Of a stretch of DNA of 64,000 nucleotides, positions 10,482-22,244 are shown one piece after another. Position 1 is the stretch's first letter, and each line of letters opens with the position of its first letter. The position numbers were made by a program, and so were the translations under genes. A model generated the notes under the pieces. It did not search any database. It saw nothing but the letters and a program-made list of their open reading frames with translations, and was not told where the DNA came from. Source of the DNA: Stachybotrys elegans (taxonomy: Eukaryota > Ascomycota > Sordariomycetes > Hypocreales > Stachybotryaceae); contig JAGPNK010000011.1 of the NCBI GenBank assembly GCA_020746835.1, positions 248,001 through 312,000 on the forward strand. The letters are read 5' to 3'.

Positions 10482-12189
10482 ATGGGACTTTTTTCTCTCC
10501 TCTCCTCAGGTTCCTGGTATGGCGCTGCAGGCGTACTAAGCTTTGTAAGTCTGCCCCAATGTTACTTCTCGGCACAGCTAAGAGATACTCAGTTGGCATT
10601 GACGTTGGTTCACCGCTTGATGCTGCACCCGCTGAGCAAATATCCTGGGCCATTTTTGGCAAAGGTTTCAGACATCTACGCGGGGTTTTATGCTGGGTCC
10701 ATGTCGCTGCACATTCGCACTCGAGAGGACCATCTCAAGTATGGTATGTGTCAGCCGCTGCACAGGCCGCCTGGTTCTGACAGTGTAGGTCCTGTCATGA
10801 GATACGGCCCTAACAGGCTAATTTTTAATTCGAAGCAAGCTCTCAAAGGTAACGACTCCAGCTTCGATGCTCTACTCTCATACTAACCCCCTCATAGACA
10901 TCTACCTAAACGAGAGGCTGTCCAAATCGCATGTTTATCAGCACATACCCTCCGGCGACTATTCGAGCATTTTCGATGTGGTGGATAAGTCTGTTCATCG
11001 CTACAAGCGACAGCTTATCGGGCAGGCCATCTCGGAAAGGTCCATGAGGATCTTTCACCCTACCATGACGAGGGAAATCAACGTTCTGCTCCAGATATTG
11101 GCGTCTTCGTCGGGGCAGCCCATCAACATGACAGACAGGATGAAGCGCCTAGGAATGGATTTAATCGGTCTTCTTGCAATTGGGTATCCTCTCAAGACCC
11201 AGACAGAGGACAAGTATCGATTTTTAATCCAAGCACACGTGTTTGGAACCTTCCGAAGCAACATGTATCTGCAGTTTCCTTTCATCAAAGCCACGGGCAT
11301 CTACAGCATGCTAGAAAGACTAGCCACTGCCGACGTACAGCGCTACTTTTCTGCAGTGGAGAAGATGCTTGAGAAACGTGTTTCTGAAGCCAAGGATGTG
11401 CGACACGATCTCTATTCTCTGGTTGCTGACAAGATGAACCCAAATGGCGAACATTCTATCAACAGCGAGATTTGGGCCGAGGCAGCTTTCTTCTTCCCCG
11501 CCGGTGGGGAGACAACAGCAACGCTACTAAGCGCTACTTTCTTTTATCTTGCATACTACTCTGGTGTCTATGGCAAGCTGGCGGAGGAAATCCGCTCCAC
11601 CTTTCCTTCAGGAGACGCAATTGTGGCAGGATCGACGCTGACCAGTTGTCGCTATCTCCGAGCATGTATTGATGAGTCACTGCGAATCTCACCCCCAATT
11701 TCGGGCACACTGTGGCGTGAGTTGGCCGTTGACGATGCATCGACTGCACCACTGGTGATTGATGGTCACGTAATACCTCCGGGTATCGAGGTTGGGGTCA
11801 ACTATTATACCATTCATCACAACGAAGAATATTTCCCTGAGCCTTATGCCTTCAAGCCTGAGCGTTGGCTGGGGTCACCAGGCAATGATATCAAGGAAAT
11901 GCAGGAAGCTTGGGCCCCGTTCTCTCTTGGTTCTCGCAGTTGTCCAGGCAAGGCCATGGCCTATCAGGAAGCGAGTCTGGTTTTAGCCAAGGTAATGTGG
12001 TATTTTGACTTTGAATTCGCCCCTGGGTCACTGGGTGAAGCAGGGAGAGGATCTCCGCGGCTTGGTATCGGGCGAGCAAGAGACGCTGAGTTCCAGCTCT
12101 ATGAGCACATTGCTGCAACTCACGAAGGACCCAACCTAGTGTTCGAGCCCCGAGCTGGAGTGGCTCAGGACTTTGCTGAGGAGTGCTAG
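10482..12189 (+). CDS. Cytochrome P450 monooxygenase (521 aa)
   Basis: Four exons (10482-10542, 10591-10743, 10789-10848, 10898-12189) sum to 522 codons. The N-terminal anchor runs into HPLSKYPGPFLAKVSD, the Pro-rich hinge. The I-helix oxygen-activating segment is FFPAGGETTATLLS (about residue 292), the K-helix is DESLR (about 349), PERW follows, and the heme loop is FSLGSRSCPGK (Cys about 440). This layout fits the large fungal group containing isotrichodermin C-15 hydroxylase and benzoate 4-monooxygenase relatives: membrane-bound in the ER, using a P450 reductase and O2. The substrate is unknown. The exon 1 intron is 48 nt and phase-neutral, so an unspliced reading would also stay open; splicing gives the better anchor. 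Confidence 0.88.
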
Positions 12190-12700
12190 AGCGTGAGAGC
12201 TTTGTTATCAAGGCCAGGTAGCAATATGGGCATGTATTTGAGCTTTGAGCAGGTTGCACAGATAGCCTCAAAGGAGTGAGCGTGTAAGATGGGTGTGGTA
12301 GTGACCAGCTTCGTCCCATTTGCCTCTAAATGGCCTCACAGCCCAAATGTATGCTGTCTCATGTGGCTCGCCCGTTTCTATCGATTAAATTCGGCGCTTA
12401 CAGTCGTCTATCACACGTATTCAGACTCATTAGACCGACAGAGCAGTGACGTTACTCCGAGTTGACGGTGACATTAAGTCGAGTTAATGAGCAGTAGCGT
12501 TGAAGCCAGTATTTGAGCAACATCGTTATGCCGTTGGGCGCGGAGTGGAACTTTGGAAAGGGCGCAAAATCGCCGTATCTAGGATTCAGAGGACCAACAG
12601 CAGGTTGTTCTTACTGAAGATGGGGTCTACCCCGCCGTAAGCACGTTGAATACTAAATCTCCCTGTCTCTCTTGGGCGGCAAAGAAACACTGCCGCATCC
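12190..12700. other. Intergenic
   Basis: Terminator/promoter spacer between P450 and MFS genes. Nothing specific was recognised. Confidence 0.4.
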
Positions 12701-14314
12701 ATGACTGGTGAACTGAAAATGCCGCCAGCTGCTGATATCGCTCCTACTGCTACGATGGGTGTGGACAATAACGCCCCAACAGCATTTCACACGATGCCAG
12801 AACAAAAGAACGAAGCGATCCGGGACATCGAGGACACGACAAATAAGCTTGACGATGACAACGCCCTTATCGTCTGGTGGGACAGCGGCGACGATCCACG
12901 GAACCCGTACAACTGGCCGGCGTGGCGTAAATGGACCAATTGCGGCCTCATCAGTGTAATGACATTTCTATCGCCCCTTGCGTCGTCCATGTTCGCACCT
13001 GGTGTTTCCCAAGCTCTTGATGAATTCGGGACCACTGGCTCGCGCGCCGTTGTGAGCTCCTTGGTCGTTTCCGTTTACGTGATGGGTTTTGCTGCTGGAC
13101 CTATGGCCTTGGCGCCTCTGTCCGAGATGTACGGCCGCGTGCCCGTTTACCATGCTGCCAACGTCGGCTTCGTTGCCTTCACTGTTGGCTGCGCCTTGGC
13201 CCCGAATCTTGGAGGCCTTGTTGTGCTGCGCTTCCTCTGTGGTGTTTGCGGCTCGGCGCCCATTACAATTGGAGGCGGCTCCATCGCCGACATGGTCGTC
13301 CAGGAGCACCGGGGCTCTGTCATGTCGGGCTTCAGTATGGGGCCACTTATTGGCCCCGTCATCGGTCCCATCGCTGGCGGATTCTTGACCGATGCCATGG
13401 GGTGGCGATGGGTCTTCTGGGTTCTGGCCATGGTTGTGGGCGTTACTGGTCTCGCCATGCTGGCCCTGCTGCGCGAGAGCTATGCTCCCGTTATTCTACA
13501 TCGCATGGCCGTTGAGCGACGCTCTCAGACGGGTAACCCTTTGTTTCGTTCCAAGCTCGATATGGGTCTATCGCCCGCCGACTTCTTCAAGCGTGGTATT
13601 GTGCGGCCGGCTGCCATGCTGCGACACTCGCCCATCATTATCATCACCGCCTTCTACCTGGCCATTAATTACGGCTTTTTGTACCTCTTCTACACCACGT
13701 TCCCTTCCGTCTTCACCGGCCAGTATGGCTTTTCCACCAGTATCGTCGGCCTATCCTACCTCGGCCAGGGCATCGGCAGCATCATCGGCCTAGTCGCATT
13801 CAGCTTGACTTCAGACAAGTATATGAAGAAGCGGGCCGCAGCCGCCCGAGTCTCCGCTGGAGCAGAGCCATGTTCCGGTTCGGGTCATTCGGGAAGCAAC
13901 GCCATGAAGCCAGAGTATCGCTTGCCCTACCTCCCCGCCGGTGCCCTGCTCGTGCCCGTAGGCCTCTTTATCTACGGTTGGGCAGCACATTACCGTCTTC
14001 ATTGGATTGCGCCCATTATCGGCACCGCTATATCTGGAGTCGGCATCATCGTTGTCTACATGGCCATTACCCTTTACCTCATTGACACATTTACAATCTA
14101 TGCTGCCTCTGCCTTGGCCGCTAATACTGTCATTCGCTCAATTGCTGGAGCTCTTCTACCACTGGCTGGCCTGCCAATGTTTAACAACCTGGGGCTGGGC
14201 TGGGGCAACAGTTTACTTGCCTTTATTGCCTTGCTACTTGTCCCGGTGGCATTCATTTTGATGCGATATAGCGAGGCGCTGCGAGAGAAGTTCCCCACCA
14301 AGGGAGTAGTCTGA
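12701..14314 (+). CDS. MFS multidrug-type transporter (537 aa)
   Basis: A single exon. A polar N-terminus of about 65 residues ends with DDPRNPYNWPAWRKW, the usual entry to TM1 of fungal DHA1 drug:H+ antiporters. Motif A follows TM2 as LAPLSEMYGRVPVYH. The antiporter motif C region is GPLIGPVIGPIAGGFL in TM5, followed by DAMGWRWVFW. About 12 membrane segments are visible with a cytoplasmic loop near the middle. It is likely a plasma-membrane exporter of a small molecule. Placement between two P450 genes, all on the same strand, suggests export of the product or of a toxic intermediate. Confidence 0.9.
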   Translation: MTGELKMPPAADIAPTATMGVDNNAPTAFHTMPEQKNEAIRDIEDTTNKLDDDNALIVWWDSGDDPRNPYNWPAWRKWTNCGLISVMTFLSPLASSMFAPGVSQALDEFGTTGSRAVVSSLVVSVYVMGFAAGPMALAPLSEMYGRVPVYHAANVGFVAFTVGCALAPNLGGLVVLRFLCGVCGSAPITIGGGSIADMVVQEHRGSVMSGFSMGPLIGPVIGPIAGGFLTDAMGWRWVFWVLAMVVGVTGLAMLALLRESYAPVILHRMAVERRSQTGNPLFRSKLDMGLSPADFFKRGIVRPAAMLRHSPIIIITAFYLAINYGFLYLFYTTFPSVFTGQYGFSTSIVGLSYLGQGIGSIIGLVAFSLTSDKYMKKRAAAARVSAGAEPCSGSGHSGSNAMKPEYRLPYLPAGALLVPVGLFIYGWAAHYRLHWIAPIIGTAISGVGIIVVYMAITLYLIDTFTIYAASALAANTVIRSIAGALLPLAGLPMFNNLGLGWGNSLLAFIALLLVPVAFILMRYSEALREKFPTKGVV

Positions 14315-14848
14315 ATGGTTGGAGAGCGATATTTAGTCTGGGGCTGAACTTCCCTTGTATTGCCACTTCGAGCGAGAATCTCACAGGTGTGTATAAGGCA
14401 ATATCCACCCAGCCAATCTGGGCCTGTGGCGTTGGTTGAGGACTTGTTTCGCGGCGTTCGCTGTGTTAAGAGCCGCAGGAACACATCCTAGATGGCGCTG
14501 TAGCTGGCTTGAGCAGTTTTCTTGAAGAGTCTTGAAGGTAAAACACCAGGGGGGGCTTTTACGATGGACTTGAAGCAGTTCCACAGGCAAGGGCTAGGAC
14601 TATTTGAAGTGCCACTTTTAATGACGTTTACCTTGCTTGACAATTGGGGAAAAACTCCTGTTTTGGCACATGCAGATTGTCGTAGTCACGCAGTGAGACG
14701 TTACAATGGGAAGCCACTGACGCATTTACCCTGCTACGGGGCCTGCAGAGCTGACGGAGGAAGGGTGCGAAAACCGATCAAGGAGCGCATATATGAAGCC
14801 ATGCCACTGGGTAAACGGCGAAGTCTGGCTTAGATTAAGCAGAGCAAC
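14315..14848. other. Intergenic
   Basis: Between the MFS and P450 genes. The frame at 14522-14833 is open but has no recognisable domain and lies in the likely promoter. Confidence 0.4.
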
Positions 14849-16646
14849 ATGCCGGATACCGCCATGGAGGTCCATGTGAATGTCTGGCTCTGGCCCTCTT
14901 TGGTCGCTATTCTCCTATACTTTTCGGGATCAGCAATCCGCTTCCTGCTCTCTACGCGAAGGCCACACAACTTCCCGCCAGGACCTCCAAGCATCCTTGG
15001 GCTAGGAAATCTGCACCAGGTCCCACCAAAGCATCCCTTCCTCCAGTTTCATGAGTGGTTCCAGACGTATGGTGATATTGTCGGCATTAAGCTCGGACCC
15101 AAGAACGTTGTGCTACTGAACAACCCAATGCACGCTCAGGAGCTCTTCGCTAGGCGTGCCACCAAGTACTCTGGGCGGCCGCAGAATCCCTTCCTCAGTG
15201 ATTTCGTGCTTAAGCCACAACATCCATCATGGTTCACTCTCAATTATGATTCACGATTCAAGAAGTGGAGGACGGCAGCGCGACATATACTTAGCCCGGA
15301 AGGAATCAATCGGGCCGGGCCGGTGCAATCAGCACTAGCGGCTCGTTTCCTTCATGAGTTGCTTCAAGATCCCAGTTGCTGGACAGGCAGCTCGCGAAGG
15401 TGGGCACTGGGATTTGCTCTCGTCTCAGGTATATCATTCTTGGAAGAGACTGATTCTAATGGTTCAAATGACTGACATGTGTAGTATATGGACAGACTCT
15501 GGACAAGTGTCAGCCGGGTTTCTCAGACGAGTACTTTCGTGTGCAACACGACTTGTATGTCCCGCATCTTCCGTCATTATACTTGCTGAAGGGACTAATA
15601 AAATACAGTTTGGAGATTCTGGAGCCTAACAACGCGCCACCTATCGAGATATTCCCCATCTTAAGATATGTGCCGTCATTCTTGGCCAAGTGGAAACACC
15701 GCACCTCAGTCTTGCGCGAGAAGTTGTATAACGTGTATGACACAAATCTCGAGGGAGCCAAGGTGCTCTTCAGAACTGAATCTTATCAGCATGAGCCCCT
15801 GGTTCCCCATCTACTACGGAAACGCGAAATGGGCGACAAACTCAGCATGTCGGATGACGAACTGACCTTATTCGCAGGAGGGCTTTTGGAAGGCGCAGTC
15901 GACACAACTCTATCAGCCTTGAGTAGCGTCTTGCTCTGTTTAACTGCCCATCCTGAGGTTATGCGGCGCGCGCAGGCCGAGATTGACGAGAGGTGTGGCA
16001 ACAGGTTCCCTGGATTTGGTGACATGGAGCAGTTACCGTACATGAAGGCCTGTGTCTTAGAGGTGAGTCTATCCAGTAAGCACAAAGAGTCGGTGCAGTA
16101 TAAACTGCTCCCCGGCTAACCGACATCTCAACTTAGGTTTTTCGTTGGCGCGGAGCAGTCCAGTTCTCCCTGCCGCATCTCGTCACCGAGGACGACGTCT
16201 TTGAAGGCTACTATATTCCTCGAGGCACAACCGTCCTGGGCAGCACGTACTCAATGCATCTCCGTACCGAGGACTTTGATCAACCTCAGCAGTTCAATCC
16301 AGAGAGGTACATGCATAATCCATATGGCGTCCGTCGGGCCCCATCAGACATGGGAGAAAGGCGCAAGCCAATCTATTCATTTGGCGTTGGGCGGCGCGCT
16401 TGTGCTGGTGAAGATTTAGCCTGGACCATGGTCCTCATGATGACGACGAGAGTTATCTGGGCCTTTGACTGCGTGGTCGAGGGAAAGATTGATCTGAGCT
16501 GGGACACGGGCTATAGTGCTGGTGTAGTGAATGCACCCCGAAACTTTAACCCAAGGTTGAAGCTACGAATCAACAGTATAGGGGCGGAGATTGAAAGGGA
16601 ATTCGCTGCCTCGGAGGCGTACTTGGCGGTTCAGGGGTTGATGTAA
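14849..16646 (+). CDS. Cytochrome P450 monooxygenase (537 aa), OrdA/CYP64-like
   Basis: Exons 14849-15428, 15485-15554, 15609-16062 and 16137-16646 sum to 538 codons. The anchor is followed by NFPPGPPSILGLGNL, the hinge typical of class E group I P450s such as O-methylsterigmatocystin oxidoreductase. The I-helix is LLEGAVDTTLSALSS, with GAVDTT in place of the common AGxDTT. PERY and the heme loop FGVGRRACAGEDLA (Cys near residue 456) follow. Substitution of P by A after the heme Cys occurs in this class. It is probably an ER-bound oxidase of a hydrophobic intermediate. It is intact, unlike the first P450 of the block. Confidence 0.86.
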
Positions 16647-16743
16647 CAGGCACAAGGGTTCTCGGAAGGGAGAGCCACCAAAGTCACCGTCACCTGAGCT
16701 CAAATCTTCTGGTAAATTTCCAATACGATTAGATTAGGGGCAG

Positions 16744-17556
16744 TTAAAAATCCGTACTCAGAGCAATGCCCCGCATCTTCGCTCGAAGCATATCGTGACA
16801 ATCCTTTCCAAGGACAATGCGCAATTCACTCCAAGCCGTGTCCCATTCCAGTGCCCGTCACAACCTCAAAGATGCGTTCCGCACCTCTCTGTGGATCGCC
16901 AGTTTGCTTCCCGTGATACGGGGCTAGCAGCGAATTGATGTCGATGTATCCCTCGACAGCACGGCGCATCGACTTACCCTGGCTCGTGTCGGCGAGAAAG
17001 TTGGTGCGAAAGGCGCCCGGTTCGATGAGGTGCACTTGAATTCTGAAGTCCTTCAATTCGTTATACAGGCCCTCGGCCAAGCCCTCGACCGCAAATTTGC
17101 TTGCCGCATACAGCGGCGCGCCCTGCCCGGCGTCGAGGCCTCTCAGGCTGGACATCTGGAGAATGACACCCGAGTTCCTGCTGCGCATGTGGGGAATGAC
17201 AGCTTGGTAAAGTTGTATAAACCGAAGAAATTGACATCAAACTGCTGCCGGGCGGCGGATTCATTGACCTCCACGGCGCCCCCGACACCGAATCATGCGT
17301 TGTTGAGGAGCACGTCGACCCGGCCGTGTCGAGAGACTGCATCGTTGACCGCGGCCATGATGGAGGCTGCTGGCCCGGCTATCTCAACCTTTATGAGGTC
17401 TGCATTGGGCTCATCCTTGAGATAGTTGGGGAACTTATCTAGGTTACAAGCTGTGAGGATAACGGTGTGGCCTTGGCTCAGGGCGTAGGTTGCCATGGCT
17501 AATCCAAGACCTGAATTCGCACCCGTGATAAACCAAACGAGGTTCCCTGTAGACAT
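16744..17556 (-). pseudogene. Short-chain dehydrogenase/reductase, triple-lesion pseudogene
   Basis: The start (MSTGNLVWFITGANSGLG at 17556) carries the TGxxxGxG Rossmann motif. LLNNA follows, then TGA (17293-17295) where the family has Gly of NNAG. The downstream sequence in the same frame (FGVGGAVEVNESAARQQF) is conserved. Near 17203 one base is missing, shifting the frame into IPHMRSRNSGVILQMSSLRG and the catalytic YAASK. At 16826-16828 an extra base creates a TGA; the next frame continues LRIVLGKDCHDMLRAKMRG to a stop at 16744. No intron pattern explains these. The family reduces or oxidises small alcohols and ketones with NAD(P). This copy cannot make a full protein unless the assembly is wrong at three places. 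Confidence 0.8.
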
Positions 17557-17932
17557 GATGAGTTGTACGAAGTAATAGCGTCAATGACTTGTGCTGTGGT
17601 GTGACTGTGAGCGTCTGAACATGCGTAGCCCAGATATAAATATCGATAAATATCGCAGCTGGGCCCTTTCAACCATTGCATTTTCCCGATATATTTCGGA
17701 CAACCGCCTTGCCTGGCAGCCCGAGCTAGGATGCCATCGCGTGGTGGATGCAGAATAATGCAGACGGACTTTGCCACCAATCTCCGGCTGTTCAAGCGGG
17801 GTGGCATTTCCCCGTTCCATTTCGGGATTTGTTTCGGATTAAACCCCACGACTCGGCAAACACAAGACTTGCATTCACCACCCAATGGAGACTGCAACCA
17901 CCCAGTCGACAAGGCGCCGCTGCGGGTGACCC
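17557..17932. other. Divergent spacer, SDR pseudogene / Zn2Cys6 regulator
   Basis: Shared promoter region of a pseudogene and a probably damaged regulator. An upstream ATG at 17885 is in frame with the regulator, but a TGA at 17927-17929 separates them. Confidence 0.45.
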
Positions 17933-20002
17933 ATGATCTCGTGTACTGAGTGCAAGCGGCGAAAGCAGCGATGTAACCAGGAGTGGCCGTGCAACCACTG
18001 CCGAGCGCGGAGGATGGTGCACTCTTGCGACTTTCAGAGCACGACCAAGACACAGACCGACGCGAGGTACACTCATTGACGACTATTGTATTATTTTCCT
18101 GTTTGACTGAATCAATCACACTACAGGTCAAGCCATAAGCTGCCAGCATCAGATGCCGCCACTGCTTCCATCACCGACGATGGCGGCGATGTAGACGGCA
18201 TGGCGTCGGCAGAACTCAATTCCCTTGGATACGGGAGAGACGATTTATTCTGTGCACTATCTTTACACGTATAGTCGTTCCGAGTCTTCCGTACAGGTGT
18301 AATCGCTCACACAGGTCCCGAGTAGCCATGCCAAGCCATGTCGTACAAGCTCCCTGGCCGAGTTCAAGAGGCTTTCCGCGCAGTCCCCCCAAAGCCTTAT
18401 GCGGACATGTTGGTCAAGTTCTTCCTTGACAACATTAACCATCATTATGGTACCCTATGCCAAGAGACATTCCTCCAGTCATATCTCGATTGGTGGTCCC
18501 ATCGTCAGGCAAATAAGGAAAATCCACACTCCAGCTCCCCTCACATAGCGTTTGCGGCTCTGATTCTCCAGATGTGTGCGGTGGCTGTGCAACTGCCTAG
18601 CCAAGAAGTGCAACTCAAGCTAGAGACTGACATGGCAGAACGGCTCAATGACATTAGCCTTCGCTGTCACGAAGCAGCGAATACATTGAGTGCTTTTATC
18701 CCACCAGGGGGGCCGGACTTATCAAAGTGCAGCAGCTGTTCATAGGGTGCTGGTGGCTGAAAAGAGAGGGCGAGATAGCAAAGGCGTGGCATGTCCTAGA
18801 CAGTGCGATCAGAGAGGCGCAGCAGATTGGTATGCCAACACATCTCAGTGGGATCCTTCTAGAAGATTGAGGTTAGCATCTAACATCAGGACATCACTAG
18901 GCATGCATCTCGATAGCCCGGGAGAGTCAATAACCTTCATGGAACGAGAACTTCGTCGCAACCTATGGTACTGCCTTGTTGCGTGGGATAAGTAAGTTGA
19001 ATAGTCAAGAAACCCATCCGTCTGCCCAACCCCCGTGCCATCTCTGACAGAATATAAAATAGCTGCTCAAGAGCATTGTTAGATCGACCGCCTCTCGTCA
19101 ATGAACCTTCAACAGTTCCTGCTCCTACGCTCTGCCTACACGAGCCGACTGAAGCAGCTGACGCGTTGCCCGCCACGGCTATCACCATGGCAGAGTATGA
19201 TCTTGCTTCCAGACTACGCCAAGTAGATGATCCATCAGATAAAGCACAGGTCATTGCTTGCATTGATCAATGGATGTCCACCCTTCCCCGCATTCCTCGG
19301 GGGCCTTCCATCCTGAGCAACCAAGTCCGTCACCAGTTGGCCTACCAGAAGCTGCGCCTGCATGCGCTGGGCTACATAACAATATTGGGACGGCTGCGGA
19401 TGTGCCTTTTCCCCATTAATACAACAGGAGGAGAAGTTTGTCGAGCCGGAATGATACACGAGGCGCCAAAGCTGCTCCGGCGTGCCATCGACGCTGCTCT
19501 TGCATTCAGCAACACTACAGGCTCCTACTTCGAGCATTTCAGGTCCGGCAACGTCGAGAATTTTATCTTGTTGTTCTACTCATTTCACGTGGCTTCGATG
19601 CTATGTTCAGCACTATTGCACGACCGGGACCAAATGCTTCCGCGCCGGTCAGAAGTCATTGCTGCCGTTGGCCACACGATGCATATGCTTGACTATCTCA
19701 AAGGACAGACAAAGGTTAGTGGCATAACGAATAGATTGATTCTGTGTCTAGTTTCAAAGCTGCACCTTTCGGATAATGATATGGAGCTGCTGAAGCAAGC
19801 ACGAAACTCGGGACCACGAGCCATCTTGGGTTGCCCCGCGGCCGAAGCAGACAGCAGAGAAAGAGACCTCATCAACAATGACAGTTTTGAGCAAGAATTT
19901 GAATATTTACTTCCCCTGGATCTGTCACTAGAATCTATCGAGTCATTTATCAGCAAGGAGGGAATGGAAATGGGTATGTACAACATGGGATTTTTCTCAT
20001 AG
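17933..20002 (+). pseudogene. Zn2Cys6 transcription factor, probably frameshifted
   Basis: The zinc cluster begins at the first residues: C4, C7, C14, C20, C23, C32, with basic KRRKQR between. Introns 18067-18126 and 18269-18325 join in phase. The middle region (LPGRVQEAFRAVPPKPYADM, then a fungal-specific domain) runs to PPGG at a six-G run, 18707-18712. There the frame breaks: the +1 frame continues GLIKVQQLFIGCWWLKREGE. A seventh G would restore it. The next junction, around 18835-18892, also fails to keep phase with any obvious splice pair. The last exon (19063-20002) is open and conserved-looking. It would be a nuclear activator of nearby genes. I judge it damaged; a homopolymer error at the G run is possible but would not explain the second problem. 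Confidence 0.6.
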
Positions 20003-20975
20003 TTAGTTTGGCGTTTATCTCTCGTACTTGTATGGAGCAAATAAGTGCTCAAAGTTCTCTTTCATTGACTCAATTATTTAATCTACTCCAAATATTCCAA
20101 TTCCTTGCCTGAATTTGTCGTGGATTAAGAGATGCAGGTTTTGGTGTTAATGTGGGCTGAAGGAGAGGCTGATGTTAGCCTTGACAACTCAACTCCATTA
20201 AGTCATCGATGCTAAGTAACGCAAGACTTCCTTCAATTTCACGCCTCTCTATAATATAGGAACGGATTGATTTATTCCATCCCTAACATTCAGCCACGCC
20301 GAAATCGTCTTCCCTTGTAAGGTACAGCAGTCTTCACCCCTCTAGACATAGATGGAGCAGCCCGGACAGCGGGAGCGGAGAGCCTATCCAAATTCACGCA
20401 TGTGCAAGCGGAATCCGCTAGAAGAAAAAAGATTCGTTCCCTCCAGTCAAGCTTTGACTCATCAAGTTTTTCCTCTTGCAGATTGGCACATGCACGTTCG
20501 CTGTTCTGGCTGTTCTGGATAAGGGTAGGGCGCAACGACCGCACGTGTTATCCATGGTGAAGGTCCTACTGGCTTGTAGAAGAAGAGCTAGCGGCACGAA
20601 TTATGTCTCGCATAAAAGCCTACTCATAAACGGTTGGTATGTCTCCGTCGACTTCTCCTTGCCTGTGACGCAGACTAAACCTGCATATGCCTACCATGGA
20701 AGTGTACACGGGCATAATGATGAAAAGAGTGTATAGTGAGGTAGAAGGAATAGAGAGCAAACAATATGGGTGGTTCCTAGTGCCCCGGCAGCTAATGCAG
20801 CCATAAACAGTAGAGAAACATTAAGGCCATCGTTGGCTGCCTTGCATACAGGGTAGCCGACTGCCTGGCCGACTACCAATAAAATGCCCTTTGCCTTTGC
20901 TTATAAATGCATCAGAGTAATATAAGCCTGCCCACCCTCTTTGACAACTCCTCTTCTGCAACTCACGCAGGTATA
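20003..20975. other. Intergenic; promoter of the AflR-type regulator
   Basis: No gene. A TATAAAT element at 20902-20908 lies 68 bp before the preferred start at 20976. No TCG-N5-CGA element was found here, so autoregulation through that site is not suggested. Confidence 0.5.
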
Positions 20976-22141
20976 ATGGTTCGTTCGCAGAAGATCCCCA
21001 AGGCTTACACCACGTGCTGGAGCGCCAACAACACTAGGCCTGCTCGCACTACTGATGGCTCTGTCTCAAGCTCGAGTCAGGCTTCGGATGCCCCTGCTAC
21101 AAAATACAACACTGCCTGTAATAGCTGCCGCAGTTCTCGCGTCAAGTGTTCTGGCGGGTCTCCATGCCATAGATGCACGTCATCTGCAGCTCCATCGGCA
21201 TGTGTTTACAGTGTCTCTCGACGACGTGGTAAGCATAAGGCGAGCAGCAGCATATCTCATGGAATTCCATCGCCAAGGCCACCGCCATCAGAACTTTATC
21301 AATGGCAAGACTTAGCCCCGAATGATCCCATCATGGCTAGTGATTGGTTGAACTCTGATGTCTGGCAACCCATGGGCGGCCCTTCCACCCAGGTAGGTTC
21401 CTTCAAATCTAGGGATTAGTTGGCAAGCTAATCATCAGTATCCAGAATGGAAATGTGTTATTTAATGCACTGCCGACTGATATCAGCAATCCCGCTCTTG
21501 CGTCTGAATTTCAGCCATGGATAGGCTTTCTGGAACCCCCTCCAACCAGCAGTGTGGCTTTTGGACTGAAGTCGCAAGAAAACATGAATGGAAAATGTCC
21601 CACGTCATGCTACATGTTAGTCTACGACAGCAGCAATCAGTTGGCTGTTGTTTCAGACGAACCTGGCAAAGTGAGTCTGGATGGGATTCTCCAGCTTCTG
21701 AATAGTGCTACCGGTCATGCAAGTCGATACATGACGTGTTCTGACTGCGGCGCCGGCTGCCATCGCATGATAACACTCGCAATCATCTATCAACGTCAGG
21801 TGAGAGTGCTTTGCGAAATTTCCTTGAGCCCGGAAACCTTTCTTAGCAACAACACGGCGCGTGTTACATTTGGAGCATTTCAACCGCCCGAGAGCGACGA
21901 GCGATGGCTCAAGCGGATTATGTTGCTGCAGGCAACCCGAGACGTTCAATCCAACATCGACAGCTTCTATCATAAGAGCAAGAAAGACGACGAAGATCAT
22001 CAAAATGGCAACAAGAAGCTATCTGAGGCGGCTTTAGTGAATATCAAGTGGTTGATCGACGTGGGAGCAACCTTGAACAAACATCTATTCATGGTAAAAT
22101 CGCGTTTACAAAAGGATGATTGGGGTTACTACCCACAATGA
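20976..22141 (+). CDS. AflR-type Zn2Cys6 transcription factor (370 aa)
   Basis: Exons 20976-21392 and 21446-22141 give 370 aa in frame. The zinc cluster is C48, C51, C58, C64, C67, C76, in CNSCRSSRVKCSGG followed by SPCHRC. The basic linker RRRGKHK follows at once, as in AflR. The C-terminal half contains CSDCGAGCHRMITLAIIYQRQ and a late WLIDVGATLNKH helix, matching the AflR regulatory-domain pattern. An upstream in-frame ATG at 20907 is possible, but MVRSQKIPK is the better start. AflR proteins bind TCGSWNNSCGR in promoters of their clusters. Two such sites lie in the promoter at 23953-24292 just beyond the adjoining MFS gene, so that pair is the likely target. Confidence 0.85.
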
Positions 22142-22244
22142 AGATGTACAGTTTATCAATCAATCAATATCCCACTACCCAGCCCGTTCTTCGACTACCA
22201 TCATCTATCACCGCATCATAGATACAAACCCATCCCCAGGTAGG

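Noticed and set aside
14300..14848. AflR-type sites in other cluster promoters
   Set aside because: Near matches such as TCG-N4-CGA and TCG-N7-CGA exist elsewhere, but none has the required five-base spacer in the promoters checked.
17293..17300. TGA in the SDR read as selenocysteine or as part of an intron
   Set aside because: Fungi of this group lack selenoproteins, and the flanking sequence on both sides is conserved coding sequence.
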